Of a DNA stretch of 64,000 nucleotides, positions 32,057 to 43,090 are shown piece by piece. The notes below the pieces were generated by a model. The model saw only the letters and a program-made list of their open reading frames with translations, had not been told where the DNA came from and did not search any database. A program made the position numbers and the translations under genes. Each line of letters starts with the position of its first letter. The first letter of the stretch is position 1. The stretch spans positions 82,258,895 to 82,322,894 of the forward strand of contig OY294044.1 in the NCBI GenBank assembly GCA_958510825.1, read 5' to 3'. The stretch comes from Brachypterus glaber (Eukaryota > Arthropoda > Insecta > Coleoptera > Kateretidae).

Positions 32057-35000
32057 ATGGAAGATTTAGATAAAATGGAAATTAGATTTTTGACTGCAGA
32101 AATGGTAAATTATGAACTTCGTATAAGACATTTAACAGCAAAAAATAATAGAGCATCTAGAATTAAAGTTTTAGGTAGAGCCATAGCTAGGGAAGATCCT
32201 AAAGTAAAATATGTAGATCCGACTTTTAATTTTAACAGTGAAGTGGAAAATATTAATAGAATTTTAGATAGTATATCTTCAGAAATTGTAGAATATCATG
32301 GTGATTATAGTTTAGCTGATTTAAGAAAATTAAAAACTTATTTAGTACATGTAACAAATCGTCTGCAACGTTTTCCTGAAGTAGAAGAAAATAAAGTTAG
32401 ACGTATTCAATTTTTAGAAATAACAAAAGCAACTTGTTTAGAAATAGAAGCAGATATTTTAGATCTTTATGAAAAATCTGGTAAAAATTCAGATCTTACT
32501 CAAGTAAATAATAATATTTCATTACATAATAGTACACAGTTTAGTCCTAATGTTTCTAGTAAAAAAGATAATGATTATTTAAAATCAGTACCAGTTTATA
32601 AATGGAATATTAATTTTGATGGAAAGTCTAATGTTTTAAATTTTATTGAGCAAGTTGAATATATGAAAATAAGTAGAAATGTTACAGACGAAATGTTATT
32701 TAAATCCGCATATGACTTATTCAAAGAACCAGCATTGTCATGGTTTCTCTCAATTAAAGATAATTTAAATTCGTGGTCTCAAATAATTCAAGCATTAAAA
32801 AAAGATTTTCTTCCAGCTAACATAGATGATAGAACATGGGATGATATACGTTCTAGATATCAAAATCCCGATGAATCTATCGCAATTTTTATAGGTGCTA
32901 TGGAAACCTTGTTTAAACGTTTAATTCATGCTGCAAGTTTATATACTAGACTTAAGACGATTAGAGAAAGAATATTACCACATTATTTTACACCATTATC
33001 ACTTATAGAAATAAATGATTTAGAAGATTTAAAGGACAGTTGTAAAAGAATAGATGAAGCTTATCAATTAAAACAAAAGAGCATAGCAGGTAAAAGTGTG
33101 GCAAAAAATAAAGCAGTTAATAAAGTAAATGTCCTAAGTTCGGATATAAATCAAAATTTTAGTAGTAAATGTAATTGTAGTCATAATACCACAGTGTCCA
33201 AACTTACCCCATCTTCCTCTACTCGTCAAAGTTCAGTATGTAATAGTAGTCAAGTTTCTCAAATTAGTCAAAGTACCAATCAAAGCTTTAATAATACACA
33301 GAATAGTAGTAATAGTAGTAATAATAAAAGTAGACAAGTAATTTGTTATAACTGTAACCAACCAAATCATATTTTTAGCAAATGTTTAGCTAAAAGAACA
33401 AAGTTTTGTTATAAATGTGGATATAAAGATGTAGTTTTTAAAAATTGCCCTTCCTGTACAAAAAAACTAAATAGGAAAGTGGATGATTTTAGTCGGCATT
33501 CACTTAATAAAAAGGCTAAAAATAATAATGACAGTCAGGTAAAAAAGGATAACAAAACTACTTTTTGTAAAAACATTTATTATAATAAAAATAATATCAA
33601 TTCTTTACAAAAATCAAGTGTAACAGAAACAAATAAACGCTTTTATTTGAATGAATGGAAAGATTGGTTGGATAAAGTTAAAAATTTTTATAAACCGTAT
33701 AGTTTGTCTGTAATTAATAAAAGTTCTTTTATTAAATTACCTAAAGATAACCGTCCATATATTAAAGTAAATATTTTTGATAAAAATATAACAGCTTTGA
33801 TTGATACAGGTGCAAATTGTTCAGTGGCTGGTGGTCACGCGATTAAAATTTTAGAAAAATTTAATTTAAAGATTGATAAATGTCTTATACCGCATGTTAC
33901 TACAGCTGATAAATCTAAACAGTTAGTAACTGGTGTTGTTTATTTACCTATTAAAGTAGATAATGAAGTTAAGATTTTACAAGTCTTGGTTGTTCCTTCT
34001 TTGGAAACAAATTTTATTTTTGGTGTGAATTTTTTACAATTGTTTTCTATGACTCTGGATTTTTCTGATGAATCTTGGAATAATAAAATTAATAAATTGA
34101 ATGTGATCAGTAATAACAGTGATAGTCAGGATATAAATAAAGATAATTCAGTAGGCTTATGTGACTTGACAGACGAACAGAAAAAGATAGCAGATAAATT
34201 TGTTAGTTTATTTAAAGAATTATATAGCGAAAAAATAGGTAGAACAAATTTAATAGAACATGATATAGATACAGGAAATAATAAACCTTTTAAAATGCGT
34301 CAATATCCTTTGTCACCTTATTTAATAGAAATTTTACATAAAGAGTTAGATAAAATGTTAAAAGATGATATAGTTTCACCATCTTATTCTGATTTTAATT
34401 CACCAGTTTTATTAGTAAAAAAAGCTAATGGTACATACCGTTTTTGTTTTGATGGACGTAAATTAAATTCTATTACAAAAGGTGATTCACATCCTTTACC
34501 AAGGATAGACTCCATTTTAAGTTTATTAGGCGATGCAAAATATATATCAAGTATAGATTTAAAAAATGCTTTTTGGCAGATTCCACTTACAAAAACTGCT
34601 AAAGAAAAAACTGCATTTTCCGTACCTGGTAGGGGACTATTTGAATTTAATGTAATGTGTTATGGACTCAAAAATGGAACACAAAGTCAGCAAAGATTAA
34701 TGGATAAACTTTTTCCTTTCTCCTTTTATCCAAATATATTTGTTTATATTGACGACATTATAATAGTATCAAAAACTTTTGAGGAACATATTAAATTACT
34801 TCAAATAGTACATGAAAAATTAAAATCTGCTAATCTTACAATAAATTTTGAAAAAAGTAATTTTTTTAGAAAATCACTTAAGTATTTAGGTTTTGTAATT
34901 GATAATTTTGGTTTAAGAACCGATCCGCAAAAAGTAGAAGCAATAATAAACTATCCTAGACCAACAAATAGTACAGAGATAAAACGATTTTTAGGTGTAG

Positions 35001-36877
35001 CTTCGTGGTATCGTAGATTTGTTAGGAATTTTTCAACAATTGTTAGTCCATTAAATTCACTTTTGAAGGGCAAAGGTAAAAAACAAGCCATTAGTTGGAA
35101 TACTGATGCAGAAAAAGCTTTTTTATTGTTGAAGGAATCTTTAATAAATGCTCCAGCTTTAGCAAGTCCCAATTTTTCTTTACCATTTGTTATACAATGT
35201 GATGCTTCTTTAGTTGGCCTCGGTTCCATATTAACACAAACGCAAGATGGTCAAGAAAAAGTAATAGCTTATGCTAGTAGAGCTTTAACACGTAGTGAAA
35301 TAAAATATTCTGTAGGTGAAAAGGAATGTTTAGCTGTTTTGTTTGCTATAGATAGGTTTAGACCATATATTGAAGTTGTTAAATTCACAGTAATTACAGA
35401 TCATTCTTCATTAAAATATTTGAGTAATATGAAAGATCCCTCTGGTCGCTTGGCTAGATGGTCATTAAAATTACAGCAATATGATATGGATATTGTATAT
35501 CGTAGAGGTAAATTAAATGTAGTAGCTGATGGGTTATCCAGAGCTTTTGATAGAATAGAACCAGAAAAATCAATTTTTCCAGATGTAAATTTAATTAATT
35601 TTAATGTAAATGATTATAATAGTGATAAATATTATATTCAGTTGAGGGAAAAAATTGTTAAGAGTCCAGATTCATATCCGCAATTTAAAGTTATTGATGA
35701 TAATATTTATAAGTTCATACCGACCAAGACAAAAGTAAAAAGTAATATTATAGAGTGGAAATTGTTAGTGCCTCAAAAGTGTCGTAAACAAGTACTAAAA
35801 GAATGTCATGACGATGTATTAGCTTCTCATATGGGATTTTTTAAAACTTTTCATAGAATTTCAGAAACATATTTTTGGCCAAAAATGCGTAAAGATATTT
35901 TAAAGTATGTAAGATGTTGTAATATTTGTCAATCACAAAAAGTTAGTAATTCTGCACGTTTTGGATTGATGGGTCGTGAAAAAGAAGTAAATTATCCGTG
36001 GCAAGTTATTTCATGTGATTTGCAGGGACCATTTCCCAGAAGTTCTAAAGGTTTTTGTTATCTTTTAGTTGTGTCAGACTGGTTTACAAAGTATACATTA
36101 TTACATCCTTTAAGGGAAGCTACTGCAAATGCAATATGTAAATTCATTGAGAATGAAGTTTTTTTAGTTTACGGAGTCTGTCAATTTTTAATTGTCGATA
36201 ATGGAAAACAATTTGCTGGTAAAGTTTTTAAAAAATTAGCAGATGAATATAATGTACAGAAAATTTGGTTTAATGCACTTTACCATAGTCAAAATAATCC
36301 GACGGAAAGGCAACATCGCACAATTTCTACTGCTATAAGATCATACATAAAAGATAATCAAAAAGAATGGTGTAAAAATTTAGCAAAAATAGGTCTAGCT
36401 TTACGAACGTCTGTAAATGAAGTTACGGGGTATACGCCGGCATTTCTTAATTTTGGGAGGAATGTACCTATCACAGGAACTTATTATGGCAAAATGACAT
36501 CAACTGATGGTGTTAAATTAGAACCTTGTGACAGAGACTCGTATAGCCAAGACTTGGGAAATCTTAAAGAGATTTTTGTTGATGTAAAGAAATATTTACA
36601 TGAAGCTTATGAACGTAATAAGCGTACTTATGATTTGCGCAAGCGTGAAGTAAATTTTGAGATAGGTGAAAAAGTTTGGAGACGAAACAAAGTACTCTCA
36701 GATGCTAGTAAAAGTTTTGCTGCAAAACTTGCTCCAAAGTACATACTTTGCAAAGTTGTTGCGAAAAAGTCAAAATTAGTGTATATTTTGGAAAATGCAG
36801 ATGGTCATAGAGGCGACTGGCATGTTAAAGATCTAAAGAAATATTTTGGATCGAATAGTGACATTTCAGTTGGCTAG
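32057..36877 (+). CDS. Gag-Pol polyprotein of Ty3/gypsy-type retrotransposon
   Basis: Single uninterrupted 1,606-residue frame, start context AAAATGG. Gag spans residues 1-430, with the retrotransposon capsid-like region around 180-340. A Ser/Asn/Gln-rich linker follows, then two zinc knuckles: C430-C433-H438-C443 is canonical; C451-C454-V459-C464 lacks the histidine. Protease active site is D583-T-G-A. Reverse transcriptase lies about 730-950, with D834 and the YIDD box at 897-900. RNase H lies about 1040-1165 (D1049, E1090, D1115, D1158). Integrase has zinc-binding H1251, H1258, C1288, C1291 and catalytic D1321, D1381, E1417 (35 residues between the last two). A GPY/F-like C-terminal region lies about 1535-1597; no chromodomain is apparent. 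Gag and Pol are fused without frameshift, so Gag:Pol ratio must be set by processing or RNA-level control. It supplies particle formation, cDNA synthesis and integration. All catalytic residues checked are present, so it is potentially autonomous. Confidence 0.95.
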   Translation: MEDLDKMEIRFLTAEMVNYELRIRHLTAKNNRASRIKVLGRAIAREDPKVKYVDPTFNFNSEVENINRILDSISSEIVEYHGDYSLADLRKLKTYLVHVTNRLQRFPEVEENKVRRIQFLEITKATCLEIEADILDLYEKSGKNSDLTQVNNNISLHNSTQFSPNVSSKKDNDYLKSVPVYKWNINFDGKSNVLNFIEQVEYMKISRNVTDEMLFKSAYDLFKEPALSWFLSIKDNLNSWSQIIQALKKDFLPANIDDRTWDDIRSRYQNPDESIAIFIGAMETLFKRLIHAASLYTRLKTIRERILPHYFTPLSLIEINDLEDLKDSCKRIDEAYQLKQKSIAGKSVAKNKAVNKVNVLSSDINQNFSSKCNCSHNTTVSKLTPSSSTRQSSVCNSSQVSQISQSTNQSFNNTQNSSNSSNNKSRQVICYNCNQPNHIFSKCLAKRTKFCYKCGYKDVVFKNCPSCTKKLNRKVDDFSRHSLNKKAKNNNDSQVKKDNKTTFCKNIYYNKNNINSLQKSSVTETNKRFYLNEWKDWLDKVKNFYKPYSLSVINKSSFIKLPKDNRPYIKVNIFDKNITALIDTGANCSVAGGHAIKILEKFNLKIDKCLIPHVTTADKSKQLVTGVVYLPIKVDNEVKILQVLVVPSLETNFIFGVNFLQLFSMTLDFSDESWNNKINKLNVISNNSDSQDINKDNSVGLCDLTDEQKKIADKFVSLFKELYSEKIGRTNLIEHDIDTGNNKPFKMRQYPLSPYLIEILHKELDKMLKDDIVSPSYSDFNSPVLLVKKANGTYRFCFDGRKLNSITKGDSHPLPRIDSILSLLGDAKYISSIDLKNAFWQIPLTKTAKEKTAFSVPGRGLFEFNVMCYGLKNGTQSQQRLMDKLFPFSFYPNIFVYIDDIIIVSKTFEEHIKLLQIVHEKLKSANLTINFEKSNFFRKSLKYLGFVIDNFGLRTDPQKVEAIINYPRPTNSTEIKRFLGVASWYRRFVRNFSTIVSPLNSLLKGKGKKQAISWNTDAEKAFLLLKESLINAPALASPNFSLPFVIQCDASLVGLGSILTQTQDGQEKVIAYASRALTRSEIKYSVGEKECLAVLFAIDRFRPYIEVVKFTVITDHSSLKYLSNMKDPSGRLARWSLKLQQYDMDIVYRRGKLNVVADGLSRAFDRIEPEKSIFPDVNLINFNVNDYNSDKYYIQLREKIVKSPDSYPQFKVIDDNIYKFIPTKTKVKSNIIEWKLLVPQKCRKQVLKECHDDVLASHMGFFKTFHRISETYFWPKMRKDILKYVRCCNICQSQKVSNSARFGLMGREKEVNYPWQVISCDLQGPFPRSSKGFCYLLVVSDWFTKYTLLHPLREATANAICKFIENEVFLVYGVCQFLIVDNGKQFAGKVFKKLADEYNVQKIWFNALYHSQNNPTERQHRTISTAIRSYIKDNQKEWCKNLAKIGLALRTSVNEVTGYTPAFLNFGRNVPITGTYYGKMTSTDGVKLEPCDRDSYSQDLGNLKEIFVDVKKYLHEAYERNKRTYDLRKREVNFEIGEKVWRRNKVLSDASKSFAAKLAPKYILCKVVAKKSKLVYILENADGHRGDWHVKDLKKYFGSNSDISVG

Positions 36878-37393
36878 ATTTTATTAAATAAGAATATATT
36901 CTTAGTATTATTCGGAATGATATTTAAAAAATATCAATGTATTGAAAATATTTAAAGGGTACCCAAAACTTTTGTATATAGTAGTAAAAAAAATATATAA
37001 ATATATTTTTTGTAGAAGAGAATTCTGGTGCACACAGTCAAGTCTTATTTCTATTTTTTTATCTTGATAAAACTTAGCTAAAAAGAAAAACAAAATTAAT
37101 TATGACAATTACCTGATTATGACAATTACCTGATTATGACAATTACCTGTTTATGTCACACACCGATAAAGTCCCAAAATTATGTTCTACATAAGAGTAG
37201 GCGGATGATACACGTAGTTATCAAGCTTGGCTATTGTTAATTATCAAGTAGTATTTCAAATGATTTACATAAAGTATTGTATTTTTTGTTGATTTATTAA
37301 ATAAAATATAGTATATATTTTAGCTATTTAAGTTAAATAGTTATAGAGTTTGGTATAAAAATATTTTTTGTATATTAAATATTTTTATTATTT
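36878..37393 (+). other. Retrotransposon 3' untranslated region
   Basis: AT-rich, no env-like or other frame on the plus strand, contains the 17-bp tandem repeat below. Confidence 0.7.
37100..37150. repeat. 17-bp tandem repeat, three copies
   Basis: TTATGACAATTACCTGA three times in a row (the last ends in T), followed by a diverged TTATGTCAC. It lies in the element's 3' UTR; its function is unknown. Confidence 0.9.
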
Positions 37394-37405
37394 TTGGAGG
37401 GGGCA
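37394..37405 (+). promoter_or_regulatory. Polypurine tract (plus-strand primer)
   Basis: The sequence TGGAGGGGGCA lies immediately before the 3' LTR's TGTGTAAC start. It is the expected RNase H-resistant primer for plus-strand cDNA synthesis. Confidence 0.85.
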
Positions 37406-39497
37406 TGTGTAACGATATAAATCGTCACTTTGTAATATAGCAAGGGTTAATTAAACTATTCGTTTACTTACGTTATAATTTATGTTTATTTTGTATATAA
37501 ATAGTTACGTATGTACAGAACTATTTTGTATCTGGGACTATTTTGTAGCAGGAACTGAATTCTAACCATATAAGTCTCTATTCCATAGTTCTACCTGAAA
37601 ATAACATAAAGAAAACATAATTAGAATATGATTTTTAATAATAAAGAATCATATGACTTATTTCTCTATGGTGCATTTGTCTATGGACTTACCTGGTTTT
37701 TATATGTTTCAGAGTCTATTGAGGGTTGGATTTCACTGGCTTTCATTTGTAGCTTGTCTCTCCTGGAAAGTTTCGTATGATTATTTCTTCGGGATAATCC
37801 AGAATTTGTTGAAAATAGTTTGCTGGAACTGCTCACTTAGATTCAGTATTTTGTTTATACTTAGTTCACAGGACACTTAGTATTCTGTTCGTATTTTTAT
37901 TAGTTTTGCTGATAAACAATAAGTATTGTTTATATTTGTTTCTTAGAGTAATATTTTGAGGTTAGATATCACTAATACGGATTTATTAGGAAATAGTCTT
38001 TTTGGTTATTATCTTTGATGTAGTTTTCGTTACCTTTATTAGGAATCCTATACGGTAAAACTGTAGTTGATAATGACTTGCATAGATGTCGCTAATAGTT
38101 CAGAAATAGAATTTTATTTACCTGAAGGGTTCATACCGGTTGATAAGGTCGATTTTCGCTCCTTCTTGATGAACTCTGTACAATGGTGGTGTCATTTTGA
38201 CGAGTGTTTATTTTCTGTAATCATCGAAGTAATCCTTCATGTATTTTTATTTAAAGTTAGTGAAAATGAATATTTAAACAATGCGGAAGATATTATAACT
38301 GTTATTTTCTACAATTACGCATTTATAACGTTTCGATGGACATCGAAGACTTAGAATGACATGTAAGTTAAGTTTTTCTGTTTCTTAGAATATTTCTGAG
38401 ATATAATTATTGTTTTAGCACCATTAATTAAGCACAATCACTAGACCATTAATTACTTACCATTTCTATACCATTAATATGGAATTATATTAATTTAAGT
38501 TGAAGTTTATTTTGGTATATTTGATATACAAGTTCTCCGCATGGAGTGATGTTCTGTTGGAACATGGTTCTGTAATTTTTGGCATAGATAAATTCTATGT
38601 AACCGTCTAGCAGACAATTTTATATTGGACATAATTTTCAAAAGCATATTTAATCTCGGACAACATTTTCAATCGTACATTTTATCCTGGAAGATAATTT
38701 TTCCAAAGTAGATGGGACAGCCTATATTTTTTTTTTCTTTCATTTGAGAAATGAATTCATCAGCATAGGGGAGACTTGCACAGATGGAGACGATGGAATT
38801 CATACCTCATGGATTTTGCAGAAACTAGCTAAGTACTCATTCTGAAAACTTTTGAAAGCAATATTTCATATTTTTAAATTCTTTTATTTCAATATTCTTA
38901 TAACTGTAAACTTTATCAGATCTGATATAGTATTGATTAATACTATATGCCCTTCTGGCTTTTGTTCATTTTTAGGTACTTATTTTTTTTTTAAAACATT
39001 TAATCTCATTTATTAATTATTAAATATCATACTTTTGATTAAATGATTTCTAATTTAAGCATGACTTTTATACACTGCAAGAAATGATTGTTGTTTACAT
39101 ACATTTCTTGGTGCTTGCTGAACTTCATGTTTTCTTTATACATTTAAGTCGAATGATTTCTAAATTTAGTAATTTTTATTAAGATTTCTTTAATTATATC
39201 TTAATATAATTACACATATTTTTTATATATATTAATACATTACTTGATGTGCTTTCATTAAGTTTATTTATAATAAATTTCTCAAATGAATTATCTTATT
39301 TTGTTTAGGGGTTATATTTTCTCAAACTGAAAAGCTTAAGTATTTACACTAGGTTGTTACTTACCTAAAGGAGTAAAAGCTAAAGTAACTGGCGCCCCTA
39401 ACAACATTAATCAATTCTTTCTATTTTTCCCTTGCCCATACCCATTGCTCCGCTGTCAAAACTAGCCGTAGGCAGTGAACGTATTAATTACGGTACA
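37406..39497 (+). repeat. 3' LTR (2,092 bp)
   Basis: Same length and ends as the 5' LTR, about five substitutions noted. Carries the same two short frames (37653-37880, 38067-38354). Confidence 0.95.
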
Positions 39498-39948
39498 ATA
39501 TATAATTACTATTTTCCTTACCTTTGTCGTAGCCTACGACTCGTAGGATGTAAGCTTTTTTGCTGGCTGTTAACCAATGTTTCTATTTATCCGATATACC
39601 ACGGGAAAACTTTCAGTTAATATAATTTTCATAAACAAAACCAATTTTAAATTAAAAGAGTGTTCCATGATTCTTTGCCTTTTAGACCAATTACATTTTA
39701 TTAAGATCAATATAAAATCAATATTTATCCATGTGTAACAATCAAATACGACCCTCTTTACGACCCCAATAACTGACATTAGGTTTATATTGGGGGAAAA
39801 TTTTCTGAATACATATTTATTCCTTTCATAAAATATTATACATTTATACGTGCTGGATATAGGGCATATGAGGAGTGCCGGATCAAAAGCCGCCATCTGC
39901 ACTAAATCACACTTTTCAGTATAAAAATAAATTAAGTTAAAAAAATAT
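39498..39948. other. Unassigned right flank of the LTR element
   Basis: A small GTAGCCTACGACTCGTAGGAT palindromic patch lies at about 39529-39549. The minus-strand 110-residue frame (39570-39902) has no recognisable motif and is considered chance. Confidence 0.35.
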
Positions 39949-40380
39949 ATTTATGCCACCACCGGCGAAACTGGGAGGGAAACAAAAAAAAAATAAATGC
40001 GCCATTTTATAGCCAATGTAAAATTATATAAGTCACCCAAGTTTCGTTTTATCGAATGAAGATGTATCTTAATTTTGCGAGTGGACATAAATAAAACTCA
40101 CGCGGTATATGTAAAGGTTTTTGAGGTAGCGGAAACTGCATCTCATGAACCAGATAAAAAAAATCTAACTAATTAATTTTAAATATTTACATTATTTTCG
40201 TAAAATATGGTAGGTATACCGGGTGAGTTTTATTTATGTCCATCCCAAAAATTAAGATTAATCTTCATTCGATAAAAAAGAAACTTTGGTGATTTATATA
40301 ATTTTACATTGGCTATAAAATGGCGGATTTAATTTTTTTTTGTTTCACTTCCGGTTTCGCCGGAAGTGGCATAAATGTTT
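39949..40380. mobile_element. ~430-bp foldback element with CCGGCGAAA termini
   Basis: Left arm: ATTTATGCCACCACCGGCGA, GCGCCATTTTATAGCCAATG and TAAAATTATATAAGTCACC. The right arm carries the inverses through TTTCGCCGGAAGTGGCATAA. A second inner pair (GTGGACATAAATAAAACTCA / TGAGTTTTATTTATGTCC) lies nearer the centre. The terminal CTTCCGGTTTCGCCGGAAG is itself a palindrome. Confidence 0.75.
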
Positions 40381-40729
40381 TTTTTTTATGGAACACCCTG
40401 TAATTTTTTACATTTCTAATATAAGCCAAAATTTCTATGTATAAAAAATGTGATTGTTTTTTTTTTACTTTTTTTTTTCGTTTTCGTTTTTATCGTATAA
40501 AAACGAGATACACGTAATTTACCTTCTTTTTACTTAATCTTCAAAGTACATCATAAGTTTGGTATAAGAAAAATAGCGGAAAAATACAAATACAAATAAA
40601 GTTTACATGGACATTAAAAATTAGGAGTTCAGGAGAAAAAACCGTTTTTTAGCTCTAATTCGCTGTTACTGATCAAATTTTTATTTTAATTAGTTTTACA
40701 TTTTTATTAAGCTTAAGTAAGTAAAAACA
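40381..40729. other. Unassigned AT-rich stretch
   Basis: GAACACCCTGTAATTTT just after the foldback (about 40389) is a transposon-end-like motif also seen at 57686 and 58208. No gene seen. Confidence 0.35.
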
Positions 40730-41700
40730 AGGAACATTTTTGAAAAAAATTAAAAAGAAAAAAACATTTTTTTCAATTTTTTTTGAGAAAAACGATAAAT
40801 TAAAAAAAAATAAAGATTATGGTATTTTTATTTTTAAAAAAAAGTTTAACCTCCCATAACTGTTTTGTTTTTGGGGGGATTACTTTGAACATTGGTAGAA
40901 TTATACCTTAATAAAAGTAATTTTTCATGAAAAAGTTAATCAGAATTTTCTTTTAGCTTTCTTTGAGTTTTTTTAAGTTTAATATAACTTTTTTTGTTTT
41001 TGGGAGGATTACTTTTAAAATAGGGATCTTCCCCTCATAGAACTTGATTTTTCCTGAAAATTTCCAGTCGATCGGAATATTCGTTCTTAAGTGTCCACAA
41101 AAAAACGTGATATCGAACGGACAGACAGACGGACAAAGTTTTTTATTTTTTTATGAAACACATTCGTATCCAAGAATTTTTTGTCTATGACGTGTTTTGG
41201 CGATTTTGCACGGAAAGAAATTAGTGGGCTCTGCGCTATACATTATAAGATATTTGGTAACAGTGGCAAATTATAGTGATTTAAGCTATAGATTATAAGG
41301 GACACAATAACTAATAATGTTAAAAATAAATTGGAAACGATTATATATATTACAGACACGATTATATTTATTACAGGCACTATTATAAATTTACAGAAAT
41401 TTTATTATATTATAAAAATTATTAGCACGGACAATAATTAAATCTATTTAAGCTATAAATGCCATACTATTTGTTATATTTTATTATTCACTAAACAATT
41501 AAAGTATTTCATATAAATTTTTACACTGACTGCCATAATTGTAAGAGAAAGCCTTGTATTTATATAATAAGCGATTATAATTTGCTTGGTATGTGTGTTA
41601 TAGCGCTCCTAGCTATAATTTTTTTTTTCCGTGTGGAAAATTCGAAAATACCCTATAATACTATTCTAGAGCAGTCGCTGTGAATAGTATAATAACCAGA
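40730..41700 (-). repeat. Family A repeat, minus orientation, interrupted by a MITE
   Basis: Poly-A/T tracts, CTCATAGAACTTGATTTTTC, TGAAAATTTCCAGTCGATCG, TATTCGTTCTTAAGTGTCC and GAACGGACAGACAGACGGAC, then ATTTT. A 425-bp insertion follows, and then GGAAAATTC and the terminal GTGAATAGTATAATAACC resume the order seen uninterrupted at 9590-9830. Confidence 0.75.
41209..41633 (-). mobile_element. 425-bp MITE (family T), copy 2, inverted
   Basis: Same 425 bp as 20883-21307 in inverse orientation, without visible differences. It interrupts a family A repeat. Comparison with the unoccupied relative near 9757 (GATTTTGGAAAATTC) shows a 2-bp TG duplication at this insertion. Confidence 0.9.
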
Positions 41701-42329
41701 TCAAAAAAGCCTTACAAATGCCAAAAATTGCATTTTAACCAATAGTAATCAAGCAGAACTCATTCCCATATACATATTTTGTTTTTCCATCATGGACAAG
41801 AAAAATATTTTTTTATTCAAAATAACCTTTAATTTCAATTTAAAATATATTTTTTTTTCCATTAAGATTCCTTTAAGACGACGGCAGAACAATCGTTTCA
41901 ATTTGAAACCAAAAGGTTTTAGACCACAAACCAGTATTGGTTAATTTTAGTTGAAATAGTCTCGGTAGGAAACAGTTTCCGAGAATTGCCCATCATTAAA
42001 ATTCTAAACCTCTATGAAAGCGGTTTTCAGAAAACCTGAATATTAAATTTTCATCGAAAAAATATTTAATATTTTACCTAGAACTTTTAAGTAAATATTT
42101 GACCGCCTTAACTCCTTCACAAGATATCTGGTAACCTAAAAACGCGTTGAGCTAAAATTTGGAATATATGTTTTTAATCCAAGTTGGTAAAAATCTAAAA
42201 ATCGGGGTGGGGTAAGAGGGTCAAAGGGGGTGACAAGTATTACTTTTTCGATAGTTTGCTTCAAGTCCAAAAATTTAGCTGTATACTGAAAAAATATTTT
42301 ATTTGTAAAAGTTTATAGTGAATAATAGT
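41701..42329. other. Unassigned; short block shared with 51.09 kb
   Basis: TTTTCCATCATGGACAAGAA (about 41785) recurs at about 51095. No gene recognised. Confidence 0.35.
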
Positions 42330-43090
42330 TATTTATAATACAAGGGCGAAAAGTTACATTTTTCGATTGAGTAAGTTTTTAGAAGGCGAGGGCCGGCTGA
42401 TAGGGCCGGCCCGAGGGTAATAATTCTACGAAATCGAAATTTTACTTTTTGCCCGTGTATTATACAACATTTTGTATTCGATTGTTACTAATTATAATAA
42501 ATTATTAAAATATACTTAGTGCAAATAATATATCTATTTACTATTTTATTACTTGACAAATTGCTATCCAATCACATCGATAAAAAAACAATTGAATCGT
42601 TTCTTTTGCGTGCGGTTTCATTTTCAAATTAAAAAAGCTATAGTTGGTGTTTTGATTAATTTCCGTTAAAATGTGTCTGTTATGAAAAATATTTCTTCTG
42701 AAACCGTTCTATAATAAATATTGAAATTGATTTTACAATTGAAATTTTGTGTTTGTAATTTATTTTAGTGTATGAATACTGATTAATCGGATATCATATA
42801 TTTTGAGGTAATGTTGTAGAAGAAATTTTTATTTTGTATGAAATTATTATAATAACTGTATCTGGTCAAAAAGAACAGTTAGTTAAAGACCAAAAGTGAC
42901 CAAAAGGTCATATTTCTTTATACATATTACAGTAAAGGTAAAGCATCTTCTTTTAAAAAGCTTAAAAATAACAAGTTTTAGTTAGCGGGCGGAAAAAAAC
43001 CTTTTGCCCTAGGGCGACAAAGTTCAACTTTTCGCCCGTAAAACATAAACGAAAAGGGTCGCTTTTAGAATCAATCGAATAAAAAATTAA
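42330..43090 (+). mobile_element. ~750-bp element (family G) copy 2, plus
   Basis: Starts GGGCGAAAAGTTACATTTTT and ends CAACTTTTCGCCCGTAAAAC. The first ~130 bp form a hairpin centred on GGCCGGCTGATAGGGCCGGCC. The interior matches copies at 27.4-28.1 kb (inverse) and 48.1-48.8 kb (direct). Confidence 0.75.

Larger units (their letters stand above)
29383..39497 (+). mobile_element. Complete young Ty3/gypsy-type LTR retrotransposon
   Basis: A 10.1-kb element: 2,092-bp LTR (29383-31474), primer-binding site at 31482, 1,606-codon Gag-Pol (32057-36877), polypurine tract ending at 37405, 2,092-bp LTR (37406-39497), and an ATAT-type target duplication. The order protease, RT, RNase H, integrase defines the Ty3/gypsy superfamily. 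No envelope frame is present after pol. The LTRs differ at about five positions that I found, implying a recent insertion, and no inactivating change was seen in the coding frame. Confidence 0.95.

Noticed and set aside
34951..35229. 92-codon antisense frame inside pol
   Set aside because: It lies opposite the RT/RNase H coding sequence and is a shadow of that frame.
36878..37393. Envelope gene downstream of pol (errantivirus-like)
   Set aside because: No plus-strand frame of any length exists between the pol stop and the 3' LTR.
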